Below the pieces are notes generated by a model. It did no database searches. It saw only the letters and a program-made list of their open reading frames with translations, and was not told the origin of the DNA. The translations under genes and the position numbers were made by a program. Below, one piece after another: positions 43,899 through 53,450 of a stretch of 64,000 bases of DNA (its first letter is position 1; every line of letters starts with the position of its first letter). Source of the stretch: Acholoe squamosa (taxonomy: Eukaryota; Annelida; Polychaeta; Phyllodocida; Polynoidae); assembly GCA_949317995.1 (NCBI GenBank), contig OX439052.1, positions 43,954,599-44,018,598 on the forward strand, given 5' to 3'.

Positions 43899-44136
43899 CA
43901 TTTAAGTCTTTAAGGTCTGCTATTGTTCGACATGATGCATAAATGCAGCCCTTGCAAGTTACTCACCAGGGCTGCATTCATGCAGCATGCTGACCCTGTG
44001 GGCTTCACAAACCCCTGGAGGTCGGCATGATGCTCCAATGAAGTGCTGGCTAGACTGCTCGCCAGCATTTCATTGGTGCATCATGACAACCAATGGGGCA
44101 TAATGCAGTTCTACATTAGTGTCCGTTAAAGGGTCA
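43899..44136. mobile_element. PAL, two-armed B-A copy
   Basis: Left end TTTAAGTCTTTAAGGTCTGC, arm B (AAATGCAGCCCTTGCAAGTT...ACCAGGGCTGCATTCATGC), centre CTGACCCTGTGG...GGAGGTCGGC, arm A (CCAATGAAGTGCTGGCTAGA...GCCAGCATTTCATTGG), right end TCCGTTAAAGGGTCAA. Confidence 0.85.
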
Positions 44137-44440
44137 AGGGCCAATGCTGCATTAAGGCATCATGCCTATGACACTCGCCAAGGCAGCACTCATAAATTAG
44201 ACCTCTTCTAACTGAGAAGGTTTCAACCTCTTAGGGCCGGGTGATGCCTATAGGTCTGTGCACATTTGTAATCATGGTGCACAATTGCATTGAAGCATCA
44301 TGATATCAGGGGGTGTAACAATACTATGAAGTGATGGCATGATACCTGAATGCACCATTGGCGAGTAGGACTGCCAGGGCTGCATTCATGCAGTATGACG
44401 GTAAATAGCGTTAATATGCAGTATGCAGCTTTTAAAGGCG
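44137..44440. mobile_element. PAL, decayed copies
   Basis: CATTAAGGCATCATGCCTAT, then from 44232 TTAGGGCCGGGTGATGCCTA, an arm B (GGCGAGTAGGACTGCCAGGG CTGCATTCATGC) and AGCTTTTAAAGGCG. Confidence 0.5.
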
Positions 44441-44494
44441 TAATGTTGTTACTGTACAGGGATAGCATAATGAGATACCTTGCGCTTACAAATA

Positions 44495-44711
44495 TGTAAC
44501 CCTTTCAGCATTACCAACCACTAAAATATAACGACCATAACGATGCATCAAAATCACTTAACTTTGTTAAATTGATTTACAAATGCAGGGATGGCAAGTC
44601 TACTCACCACCATTGCATTAGTAATGTATCAACCCCAAAGGGTCAAAATGATGGATTTGTGAATATAATTGTAGTCGTACCTCATGACAACCAATGGGCT
44701 TAATGCATTAA
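44495..44711. mobile_element. PAL, decayed copy sharing its right TTAA with the next
   Basis: TAACCCTTTCAGCATTACC, CTCACCACCATTGCATTAGT, GTATCAACCCCAAAGGGTCA, GACAACCAATGGGCTTAATG. It ends at TTAA 44708-44711. Confidence 0.55.
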
Positions 44712-44869
44712 CCCTTTAAAGGCTGCTGATGCATTTATGCATCATGCCCAATAGTTGCCATGATGCACCAATGAAGTGCTGGTGAGCAGTCTCCCCAGCA
44801 CTTCATTGGTGCATCATGGCGACCAATGGGCATGATGCACTCCTGTATCAGAGGTCTTTAAAGGGTTAA
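44708..44869. mobile_element. PAL, 162-bp one-armed copy, nearly a perfect palindrome
   Basis: TTAACCCTTTAAAGGCTGCT to AGGTCTTTAAAGGGTTAA, TTAA on both sides. The single arm A is CCAATGAAGTGCTGGTGAGC...CCCAGCACTTCATTGG. The two halves pair almost throughout. This is the best one-armed unit in the window. Confidence 0.95.
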
Positions 44870-44926
44870 TGTATTAGTGGTCCTTCAATGGTTAAAATAT
44901 TATGTAGAACTTAAAGGGTTAAATAT
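44870..44926. repeat. Stacked PAL right termini
   Basis: GTCCTTCAATGGTTAA and AACTTAAAGGGTTAA follow the intact copy within 55 bp, as if several right ends accumulated. Confidence 0.5.
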
Positions 44927-45520
44927 CCAAAGGGTAAATTAATAACAGATCTAGCTGTGTAATATTCAGAGTATGAGCGCAGTGCCTCGTCTCAACGCTT
45001 TCATGATATAACTACATTGAGAATACCCATACATGTCTAAAGCGGACTTTAATCACATTTATTCCTTCAAACTGCCTCGCAGTAAGTGGTATTTACAGGA
45101 GTCATTGGGTGCTTTATTGTGTTAAAGATGGCTCTCATTTTGGATATAAAATGAATTGTCATTGGAGCTTTTATCACGCTAAATTCCATCACATACAACT
45201 CTTTCTTGTCCCTTAAATGAATTTATACAGTGCAGATTTATGCTGCCATTCACAAAATGATGAACACCATATCTTTTTTAGCTTTACAATGGCAAATGTG
45301 CCCATATGTATGTACATGCAACACAAAGGAAAGCATTTATTTTAATATAACATAATATATATGTCTTAGAAATCCCTATCTACATATCTAGTTCAAATAG
45401 TTTTACATGGTATGAGGAATAATGGTTGATTAATATGAGTTTTGGGGTGTTTTGGCAAAAAGAAAAAAACTGCATTTGCCTTTGCTCTTGTAACATAGCC
45501 AATTCAGGAAATTCTATCTG
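44927..45520. other. No recognised feature
   Basis: AT-rich, no supported gene. Confidence 0.4.
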
Positions 45521-46222
45521 AACTGTGTTGGTATCTTTGAGTGGTAGCCCATACCCTTATCACTGCCCTGTGGATGTCCTCAATCTACTACCACCCAGCT
45601 CCTACCATCACCCACCACGCCCTTCCATAGGCTGTAGCATGCTGGACACTCGATGGCAAAGAGCTGCAGAGGCAATTGGCTGGAGCAGGCCCTTGTCCTG
45701 CCCGACCTCCCACCAAGCAACCCGAGCGAACCACCGGCAGCAGCAGAAGCAGATGCAGCAATAGGAATGGCAGCAGGAACAGCAGAAGCAGCAGTAGTAG
45801 TAGCAGCTGAAACATCAGCAGCAACGGCATAAGGGGGAGCTACCGCAGCATCAGCTATCCGGGAGATGAGACAGACAGGACGGTAGGTGCTGAAGCAGCC
45901 CGGGCCAGCACAGCCCACTGCCTCACCATCAGCACCGCAAGCAGCCTACCAACCGACCAACGGCCAACGCCTAGGAGGAGTCCATAGTTCTGTGCCCAGC
46001 ATACTGCCACACTACTACCTGGAGGAGGCAAATAAAGCTGGGCCGGACACTAGAAGACATATCTAAGGCTGGCCCGGAGGTCTGTCATTATAGCCATATT
46101 GAGCCTGTGTTAAACTGTGTGTGCGTATGCCATATATATAATGCTGGACATGTTATCGTGATTTCTACACATGATGGTGATACCTACTGTGCCATCCTAC
46201 CCTACATGCCTATATATACTGA
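45521..46222. other. GC-richer, CAG-rich segment of unknown origin
   Basis: 45730-45830 is rich in GCAGCAG words and reads as poly-Gln/Ala or, on the other strand, poly-Leu. The segment differs in composition from its AT-rich neighbours. It may be part of a retroelement together with 46223-47604, but no diagnostic domain is visible. Confidence 0.3.
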
Positions 46223-46600
46223 TTATCAACCTGCTGTGGGATTCATTTAACTAAGGAATTATCACCCAACCAGTCCCTGATACAACTATCTGATGCTTCA
46301 TGTGCTTATAAGGAAGCTGATCGCCTATAGCATGAACACCGGGTTTCACTGGTTGCGGAATATAAGGCATGTACTTGTGAATCCGCCTTAAACAAGGTAC
46401 TTAAGGATATTCCGAATACACAGAAAGGGTTACCTGGTATTAAAACGCTGGCATGTGTGGCCCGACCTTGTAAGAGCTACCCGTATTACAAATACCAACA
46501 ATTCCAGCAGGAACATTGTGGGTCTAAAGCAGAGTATTACAAGCGGATTATCGTTTCATATTGGTGTAACTATTGTGCCCTCTCCCAATACTCTGATTAG
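46223..46600 (+). pseudogene. Open frame with one stop and no start, unidentified
   Basis: 126 codons in one frame contain a single TAG at 46328-46330. The 89 codons after it encode HEHRVSLVAEYKACTCESA through SYPYYKYQQFQQEHCGSK to YWCNYCALSQYSD. The peptide is Cys-, Lys- and Tyr-rich and of non-repetitive composition. There is no ATG start. It could be a relic of a mobile-element protein or a chance frame (an 89-codon run is not rare at this scale). Confidence 0.25.
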
Positions 46601-46955
46601 TTGCTTCCTACTTAGATTGCTCCCTACTTGAAGCCCATTGAGATAGCACAGTCCTGGTGCTGGTAGACAAGGAGTGGAGGCAAGCGGCGGAGGATCCAGC
46701 ATTGGGATGTGTATTATTTAACAGCTGCGAGCAGTTCTTACCTACTCGGAGCAGCTCACCCCACAAGGCAGCCTCGACAACAAGTACCGGAACCCACTGA
46801 TTAGTATTACCCACCGTGTGCTGTGGTGTACCAGGGCAGACCTATATAGGTTGTGTCTACAGACTCGATGCTGACCTGCGAGTAGCAAGTAGCTCACGCT
46901 GTGAGGAAATTGCTGGTTTTGAGCAGCTCTGAGAGTCATTGAGTTAGTGGCAGGA

Positions 46956-47604
46956 TGTGACGGAGTGAGTTGGTGAATGAGTGAGCTGACGAGTAACTGA
47001 GTTGGGTTATGTGGACATGTAGTCTATAACTGCTCATTTCTCAAAGCTTTGTAGATTGCCTGAGTGGTTATACCCCTACTGAGCAATAGCGAGCAGGTGA
47101 TTGAGGAGATTTGGGAGTGCCTCAGACTAAAATATCAGGATATTATTCAGGGTAAAACTCATGGAAACTAAGGGAGAAGGGCTGCTAGAGTACAGCTATC
47201 CACAGCGCAAATTAGTGAGCAACATAAACCTTAACGAGTAGCTTACAGAATACAGAACAGCTAAGAGTACAAGTTACAGCGCCGTACACAGAGCATCTCA
47301 ATGGGAAGTACACAGAACAGCTCACAGAGCAAAACACAAGGCAGAACACAGAACACCTCATAAAGCAGTATACATTTATAACAGCTCAGAGGGCAATACA
47401 CAGAGCAACCTGAAGGGGAGCAGCACACATACCGTTCCAAAGATCAGTTCACAATACCTCTGACAGAGTAAGCTTCTCCGTCTACCATTATGCTCCCTAC
47501 AACCCACATTCCACACACATCTCAGGTCTCTCTTCACACCCGCTAATCCGGATTTACGTCAATAAACCCGTGTATAAACCACTCCACCGGGTCCTGGTTT
47601 AACA
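46956..47604 (+). mobile_element. Possible long terminal repeat (LTR) of a retrotransposon
   Basis: It begins TGTGACGGAGTGAG and ends GGTTTAACA, satisfying TG...CA. CAATAAACC, a polyadenylation-like signal, lies about 45 bp before the end. TGGGAGCCGATC starts 5 bp downstream and could serve as a tRNA primer site. No second LTR, gag or pol was found. CACAGARCA words repeat at 47260-47430. Confidence 0.3.
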
Positions 47605-48260
47605 GTCAGTGGGAGCCGATCACTTCACAAGGGAAAACCCTGGAGGAAATAGATATATAGGTTCCTAGTAACTCAGGGTATGCTGGATTAATGAGGCCCT
47701 GGAGGATTAGCATTGATAAGAGTGTTTAATATTATATAGGTGAATACACACTGGAGTTATAAATTTTGTGGTTACTGCCATCAACATAGGGATTACATCC
47801 AACCTTTATGTCTTTAACCAATTTAAGAGCCCTGTTTCATTTTTCATGGTGAGTGCCTGCATATATATGCAACATGGAGAGGACATTCATAGAGAATATG
47901 ATGTATCTAATCAATATGCACACGCATGACGGAAATGCTAAACATGGCCATTTTTACCTCCATCTAAGCCTGTTAATTCTCATCTGAAATTCAATAAGTA
48001 AGATTGCTAATGATGCTAAGATTATGGAAACAGGTGCCTGATGCAAACTCCCATGTCCATCTACTACTCACTATAAAAGTCTACACTTGTAACGGCAGTC
48101 TAGAGGAGCCATCATATAAGCCATTCCCTACCCCTCCCTTCCAATTTTACCCCATATCATCTCTCAAGACCTCCTTTATTACACCAAATGAATCATCAGT
48201 ATGCCCTGGTACTAGCCTTATATCAAGAATTTTAACTCTTTCCTTTAATGTTATACACTG
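47605..48260. other. No recognised feature
   Basis: No supported gene. Confidence 0.35.
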
Positions 48261-48546
48261 TATTACCTCGCATATAAGATGCACTTTATACACGAGGATG
48301 GACCTCTGGTGCGCCTTATGGAAGCAGAATATTTTAGGGAATTTTTTTTTTAAATGTTACCAATATTTCTATTACCATACACAGTGTCAGGAAAGGATAG
48401 GGGAAGCAATGAGATGGCCATAGATCTTTGAATTTCGGAAATCCATTGGTTAGAACAGAAGTTATGATATTTTGATTTTTTTTCTCTAACATCTACAAAG
48501 TCTGGGTGCGCCTTATATGCGAGGTGCGCCTTATACGCGAGGTATA
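48261..48546. mobile_element. About 285-bp element with GCGCACC/TATAAGG inverted ends
   Basis: Left end TTACCTCGCATATAAGATGC and right end CGCCTTATACGCGAGGTATAA are inverted. The right end carries the GTGCGCCTTATA motif twice. The inner GAAATCCATTGGTTAGAACA matches GGAACTCCATTGATTAGAAC in 49512-49790. Confidence 0.7.
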
Positions 48547-48683
48547 AAGGTATGTACCTTCACTGACATGATGCATACTATATTGGCATGTATAAAGGCA
48601 GGGTATTTGAATAAGCACCGGTCTTGAAAACCCTACTTTAAATAAATGAGCGGCCTGGCGCCTATACAGGGCAATGCGGTAAA

Positions 48684-48852
48684 TGCAGCAGTGGTGAGAT
48701 ATTATACCAATGGCAGCGAGATGCATTTCAGCATCATGCTGATCCTTCAGGAGTGTATCAGGCACATGTGGTCGGCATGATGCATGAATGCAGCTCTGGT
48801 GAGTAAGCATTCATGCATCATAACAACAAATGGGCATTACTACTTGAAACAT
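48684..48852. mobile_element. PAL, diverged copy with arm B
   Basis: GATCCTTCAGGAGTGTATCA (centre), GGTCGGCATGATGCATGAAT, GCTCTGGTGAGTAAGCATTC ATGCATC (arm B with its return side shortened). Confidence 0.6.
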
Positions 48853-48869
48853 CATAAACTCATGGATCT

Positions 48870-48904
48870 GTAAGCGCCACCCGCATATAATGCGCACCCT
48901 ATAT
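48870..48904. mobile_element. GCGCACC-family end fused to PAL
   Basis: AAGCGCCACCCGCATATAAT GCGCACCC runs directly into the arm of the following PAL copy at about 48905. Confidence 0.5.
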
Positions 48905-49111
48905 GCGCCAATGAAGTACTGGTGAGACTGCTCGCCAGCACTTCATTTGAGCATCATGCCGACCCTACACGGTTGATAAGTATACTCCTGGAGGTTCGTC
49001 ATGATGCTCCAATGAAGTGCTGGTGAGCAGTCTCGCCAGCACTTTATTGGTGCATCATGACGACCAATGGGCATGATGCTTTGATGCATCGTTGGCGTTT
49101 AAAGGGTTAAA
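48904..49111. mobile_element. PAL, A-A copy without left terminus
   Basis: GCCAATGAAGTACTGGTGAG...GCCAGCACTTCATTTG, CCGACCCTACACGG...GGAGGTTCGTC, second arm A nearly perfect, and GGCGTTTAAAGGGTTAA. Confidence 0.85.
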
Positions 49112-49510
49112 CATTAAAAATACCCTTATATACACCACACTCCTTGTTTTGGGGATATTCGATAAGCCGCGGAAGGCCTCTCCTTCCCATATTATAAGCA
49201 GATGTTTGTAAGCACCAGTTTGTGGTATTAGGCATTTAATGTTTCCACCATCCTTTTCCGATCTCCCACCATCCCATGTTATCAGTCCTTATCTCTCGCC
49301 CCTGCTGCCTGATACCAATTGCTCCACTGACACCCACAGTTCACTGACCCCATCTGATGGCTGACTGACCCTGCAGATGTACTCATTAACCTTGGGGGCA
49401 GTGGGAATCAGGTAGTGACAGATTGGGGGTTCGAGGGTAGGGGTAGTAACCCTAGGCCTTCAATGGCCGTTAATAAAGGACTGTATTATGTATAATAGCC
49501 AGTGGCACAC
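49112..49510. other. No recognised feature
   Basis: GTTCGAGGGTAGG near 49428 does not belong to a tRNA. Confidence 0.35.
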
Positions 49511-49511
49511 A

Positions 49512-49790
49512 TACCAAAATACCCTGCCTATATGGCGCATCCTATACACAAGGATGAGGAAAAATTTGTGGCCAAATCTTCCCAAGCTGTCACATTAACT
49601 TTAAAGTGGTTGTGGGCAACTAAAGGACGTCTAAGGTATCCATAGTTCTTTTTTTTTTTAATTTTGGAACTCCATTGATTAGAACAAAAGTCATTTCATC
49701 TAAAATGTTTTTCTAGCAGATCCATAAAGTCTTGTTGTGTCTTATATACTTGGCGCGCTTTATGCACGGGGTTTTCCGGTAGTTTCTTTA
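49512..49790. mobile_element. Second GCGCACC/TATAAGG-type element
   Basis: CCTGCCTATATGGCGCATCC at the left and TCTTATATACTTGGCGCGCT TTATGC at the right. The interior aligns with 48261-48546. Confidence 0.6.
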
Positions 49791-49922
49791 TAGCCTGATG
49801 AATGGGTGCTGAAGATTTAAGGGTGTGATACGAGAGAGATTAGGGCTGGAAGGAGTCCATAGTGGATAGGGAGTGTGTAGGAAATGGGGCTTAGTGTTAA
49901 CTATGTATAGACAATGAAGGAG

Positions 49923-50196
49923 TAACCGTTCGAGGGTTGGTAATGCATTAATGCATCATGCCCGTTGGTTGCTTGGCATGATGCATGAATGCAGCCCTGG
50001 TGAGTAGCTCGCCAAGTCCACATTCCTACAGTACGCTGATCCTATGGGGTTATTACACTCACAGAGGGTTGGTATGATGCTCCAATGAAGAGCTGTTGAG
50101 CAGACTCACCAGCACTTGGACGTCATGTTTGGGTGTATCATGACGACCAATGGGCATGATGCACTCCTGCAATAGCACTAGCAACCCTTAAAGGCT
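49923..50196. mobile_element. PAL, two-armed B-A copy
   Basis: Arm B (GAATGCAGCCCTGGTGAGTA...CTCGCCAAGTCCACATTCC), centre GATCCTATGG...GAGGGTTGG, arm A with an insertion in its return side (CAGCACTTGGACGTCATGTTTGG), right end CAACCCTTAAAGG. Confidence 0.75.
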
Positions 50197-50349
50197 TATT
50201 AAGGTAGGCTGAAGAATGGGGTGTGACGCCTAGGTGCAGAGAATTAGATGAAGTATTAATGAATGAGGTGTATAATTATTTTATGACTGAGCTATTGGGG
50301 GATAACATTGTGGCTAACAGCTGATAAGGGTATAGATATAGGTAGTGGC

Positions 50350-50640
50350 TTAACCCTATACAGCGTGCATTCTGCTTGTAACAAGTACTAAACCCATTTT
50401 GTTATAAAGCATGAATGTAACTCTGGCGAGTTAAAAATAAGTGCATCGTCGACCTTGACCTGATCAGGAATGCAGCACTGGAGAGTAACTCACCAGGGCT
50501 GCATTCCTGATACTGTCCCGTACGGTCGGCATGATACACCAATGAAGTGCTGGCAAGCAGACTTGGCAGCACTTCATTGGTGCATCATGCCGACCAATGG
50601 GCATGATGCACTCCTCCATTAGCAGTCTTACAAGGGTTAA
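50350..50640. mobile_element. PAL, long B-A copy
   Basis: TTAACCCTATACAGCGTGC. An extra half arm (CATGAATGTAACTCTGGCGA) precedes a full arm B-like hairpin whose outer sides are AGGAATGCAGCACTGGAGAG and CACCAGGGCTGCATTCCT. Arm A follows, then GCAGTCTTACAAGGGTTAA. Confidence 0.75.
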
Positions 50641-50797
50641 ATGCTCCATGGTCTAGGAATCAGCGACTCTAGTATTAATAATTAACACGCTCTAGTGATT
50701 GCTTTTTGCACGAGCCGTCATAAAACTGCCACGGTGAAAGATCTGGTGGAGGAAATATGACTGTCGTGATTTCACCAGGGAATAGGCTCAGCCTCAC

Positions 50798-51116
50798 AAC
50801 TTCAGTTAGCTCTTTGTGGGCAGCAAGCTCACAAACTTAAGTTAGCTCTTTGTGGGCAGCAAGCTCACAACTTCAGTTAGCTGGGCTTCCCTAGCCACTT
50901 AAAAGGGTCTACTTCTCATCTTTCCTATCCCCTCAGGATGTGTGTGGTGCACATATGTGCGGGCACTGACACATTCCTCTGTGAAATTGTGTAATGTCGT
51001 TCTCGCCATGAATATGACCTCAGCTGTCGAAATGGCGTTAAACATCTATTACTCACTCACTCACTTCAGTTAGCTCTTTGTGGGCAGCAAGCTCACAACT
51101 TTAGTTAGCTCTTTGT
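50798..51116 (+). repeat. 37-bp tandem repeat array interrupted by a SINE-like insertion
   Basis: CTTCAGTTAGCTCTTTGTGG GCAGCAAGCTCACAA repeats about four times, two before 50883 and two after 51063. Confidence 0.85.
50883..51063 (+). mobile_element. SINE-like element with 12-bp target duplication
   Basis: Starts GGGCTTCCCTAGCCACTTAA and ends ATCTATTACTCACTCACTCA. CTTCAGTTAGCT flanks it at 50871-50882 and 51064-51075. The duplication and (CTCA)n tail indicate LINE-type retrotransposition. It may equally be the 3' end of a LINE. Confidence 0.8.
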
Positions 51117-51128
51117 GTCAGCAAGGTG

Positions 51129-51286
51129 CAATAATACATCATGGGTACTGGCTGTTGCCATGCAAGAATGCTGCCCTAGCGATTTACTCGCCAGCCCAGA
51201 TTCCTGCATTATGCCAACCCTCTGAGAGGCCATATATCAACTCCAGTGGGTCTACATTTATGCATCATGGAGACTAATGCTAGCAC
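51129..51286. mobile_element. PAL, arm B copy without termini
   Basis: GCAAGAATGCTGCCCTAGCG...CTCGCCAGCCCAGATTCCTG, CCAACCCTCTGAGAGG, GTGGGTCTACATTTATGCAT. Confidence 0.55.
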
Positions 51287-51732
51287 TATAGCGAGAAATC
51301 AGACTAACCTACTGATAGAATAAAGCAGCGCCTAGTGAAATTACTAGTTTCCATTGAGAAATGTTGATGAACTGCTGATAACAAGAGCGGTGAAAAAAAT
51401 AACAACAGAGGTATCAGTAGAAGAAATGTGAAAACCTAGCCCCTTAGTTATTATCAGAAACCGTCTCTGTATGAAACTATAACCATTTGCCAAACCTTTT
51501 AAAATATGATCCCTACCCTAAAGATAGAAATAGGCATACTTCCTGAGCCCCTGGGGAATATTTACCTAGCCTCTACTCTATGCCCTGGGAGGTATTGGCA
51601 TACATACTACTTTAATCAACCCTGGACACGCGGAGGTCATTCAATGCTATAGCCAGAGATCGATACTCGTCACATATTCACACATTACCAGTCCCTCAGT
51701 GCACGACCACCTGACACTCCTAGTTCTCCTGC
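51287..51732. other. No recognised feature
   Basis: No supported gene. Confidence 0.35.
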
Positions 51733-51872
51733 CACTCACCAGGGCTACATTCCTGCTTCATACCAATCCTGCGGGGATGATACAGTCCCAGAGGGTCGGC
51801 ATGATGCTCCAATGAAGTGCTGGTTAGAAGACTCGCCAGCACTTCATTGGTGCATCATGCCGACACTCTATG
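51733..51872. mobile_element. PAL, B(half)-A, cut by the TCTG tract
   Basis: CACTCACCAGGGCTACATTC, centre CCAATCCTGCGGGG...AGAGGGTCGGC, perfect arm A (CCAATGAAGTGCTGGTTAGA...GCCAGCACTTCATTGG), then CCGACACTCTATG and a switch to simple sequence. Confidence 0.8.
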
Positions 51873-51894
51873 TAGATCTATATTTTTCTTTTAC

Positions 51895-52150
51895 CCTTTA
51901 TCGTTACCTCTGTCTCTTATCTGTATCTCCCTCTCTTTGTCTCTGTCTGGCTGTCTGTCAGTCTGTCTCTGTCTGTATGTCTGTTTGTCTGTCTCTCTCT
52001 CAGTGTATCTCTCTGTGTCTCTCTTTCTCTGTCTGTCTCTTTCTGTCTCTCTCTCAGTGTCTCTCTGTCTCTCTTTCTCTGTCTGCTCTCTGTCTCTCTG
52101 TCTGTCTCTGTCTCTCTGTCTCTGTCTCTCTGTCTCTCTCTGCCTCTGTC

Positions 52151-52221
<71 letters not shown>

Positions 52222-52262
52222 GTCTCTGTCTCTGTCTCTCTTTCTCCCCTGTTTGTCTTTTA
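51895..52262 (+). repeat. TCTG/TCTC-rich simple tract
   Basis: Mixed (TCTG)n and (TCTC)n, with (TCTG) pure at about 52156-52187 and (TC) pure at about 52188-52217. The Ser/Leu/Cys-rich frames in all phases, and Arg/Glu/Asp on the other strand, are artefacts. Confidence 0.95.
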
Positions 52263-53385
52263 GGCTCCTGCCTCTGTCTCTGGTCATTTCCAATGATCTC
52301 CGAATCTAGTTGCTCCTCTCAAACCATCGTAATACTTCCAACACAAACAGGTGTTTTTCTTCCCTCTCTTGATCTGTCCTATCCCAGTTTCCTTTATACC
52401 GACCCCCACCTTATCCTAATAGCTTCACCCCGTTCTCCTATCAAAACAAGTCCTCCCCTGCCCTCCCTTTATGTTCTAATCACTCATCCAACTGGCTTAT
52501 CTGGATGGTTCTATCCATCCCTTATAGTCCCTTCAGTGTTGAAAAAAGCATGCATTCGTGAGAAGTCATCTCAGCTGCCAGGTTGACAGAGCAACACGTT
52601 TTATGATCAGTTTTTTTTTAAAGAAAGGAGTCATTCTGTCTGGCCTGTGAGATAACTATCAATTCCTGAAATGATGTAGTGATTTTTGGCATTAGGAATT
52701 TTCCCTAGGTTGGGGTTTGGGGGAGTGTAGCAGGTATATTATCGGTACTGGACAGCAGGGAGTACAGGCTTACCGCCGCTTACCAGAGCGGGCCAGAAGT
52801 GAGCGAAGAGGGCTTTAGAGGCTTCAACATCACAGAGCATGGTACAGCCTCTCCCATCCCATTTCTTCCCATCCCCTACCCTCTACCTACACCCCACCCC
52901 CTCCCACTGAGCTTTCCTCCCCCCTCCCCCTACACCCTTTGCAACCTCTCTCCCTACCCAGCCCCGGCTCTGTTACAGATGGCCTCCTCTGCTGCATACG
53001 TAACCAGCCTCATCTCACCGCTATTTTTGTCACTTTTATCCGCAGAATCGACTCTCTCATCATTGACACGGAGCCCGAACTAAAAACAATTTGAAGGGGA
53101 AATACCAATATTCACTTGAAGTACACACTGCTGAATTTTGACTGAAATCAGTTAAGAATTAGCTGAGATTAGTCCTAAAGTGTTTGACATTTCGTTTCGG
53201 GGAGATATTTTTTGGCGGGTTGGTGAGCGGGCTCGGAGGCTGAGACTGGGTGGCATCTGGTGCGGTCCAGACGCTGCTTTATCACCCGCCGCGCTGCCAA
53301 AAGACAGATCGGCCTTCGAGCAAGCGGCAAAGAGCACTGCCGGGTAGATTGTGTATTCCCTCTTTTACCCGCCACCTTGTCCAGA
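52263..53385. other. No recognised feature
   Basis: No supported gene. It includes a second pyrimidine-rich stretch at 52845-52975. Confidence 0.35.
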
Positions 53386-53450
53386 CAACGTGACGTGATG
53401 CCATGACCTGATGACATGACGTCATGAGCAGACAATGTGACGTCATGACC
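53386..53450. promoter_or_regulatory. Three tandem cAMP-response-element-like sites
   Basis: TGACGTGA at 53391, TGACGTCA at 53417 and TGACGTCA at 53438, in a short repeated context CATGACCTGA. It may be regulatory or just a small minisatellite. Confidence 0.35.

Noticed and set aside
45580-45918. Poly-Leu frame suggestive of a signal or membrane segment
   Set aside because: It is the complement of a GCAGCAG-rich run; the two minus-strand frames overlap in different phases.
51812-52309. Long Ser/Leu/Cys-rich open frames (up to 165 codons) and Arg/Glu/Asp frames on the other strand
   Set aside because: They are translations of a (TCTG)n/(TCTC)n tract, open in every phase; composition explains them.
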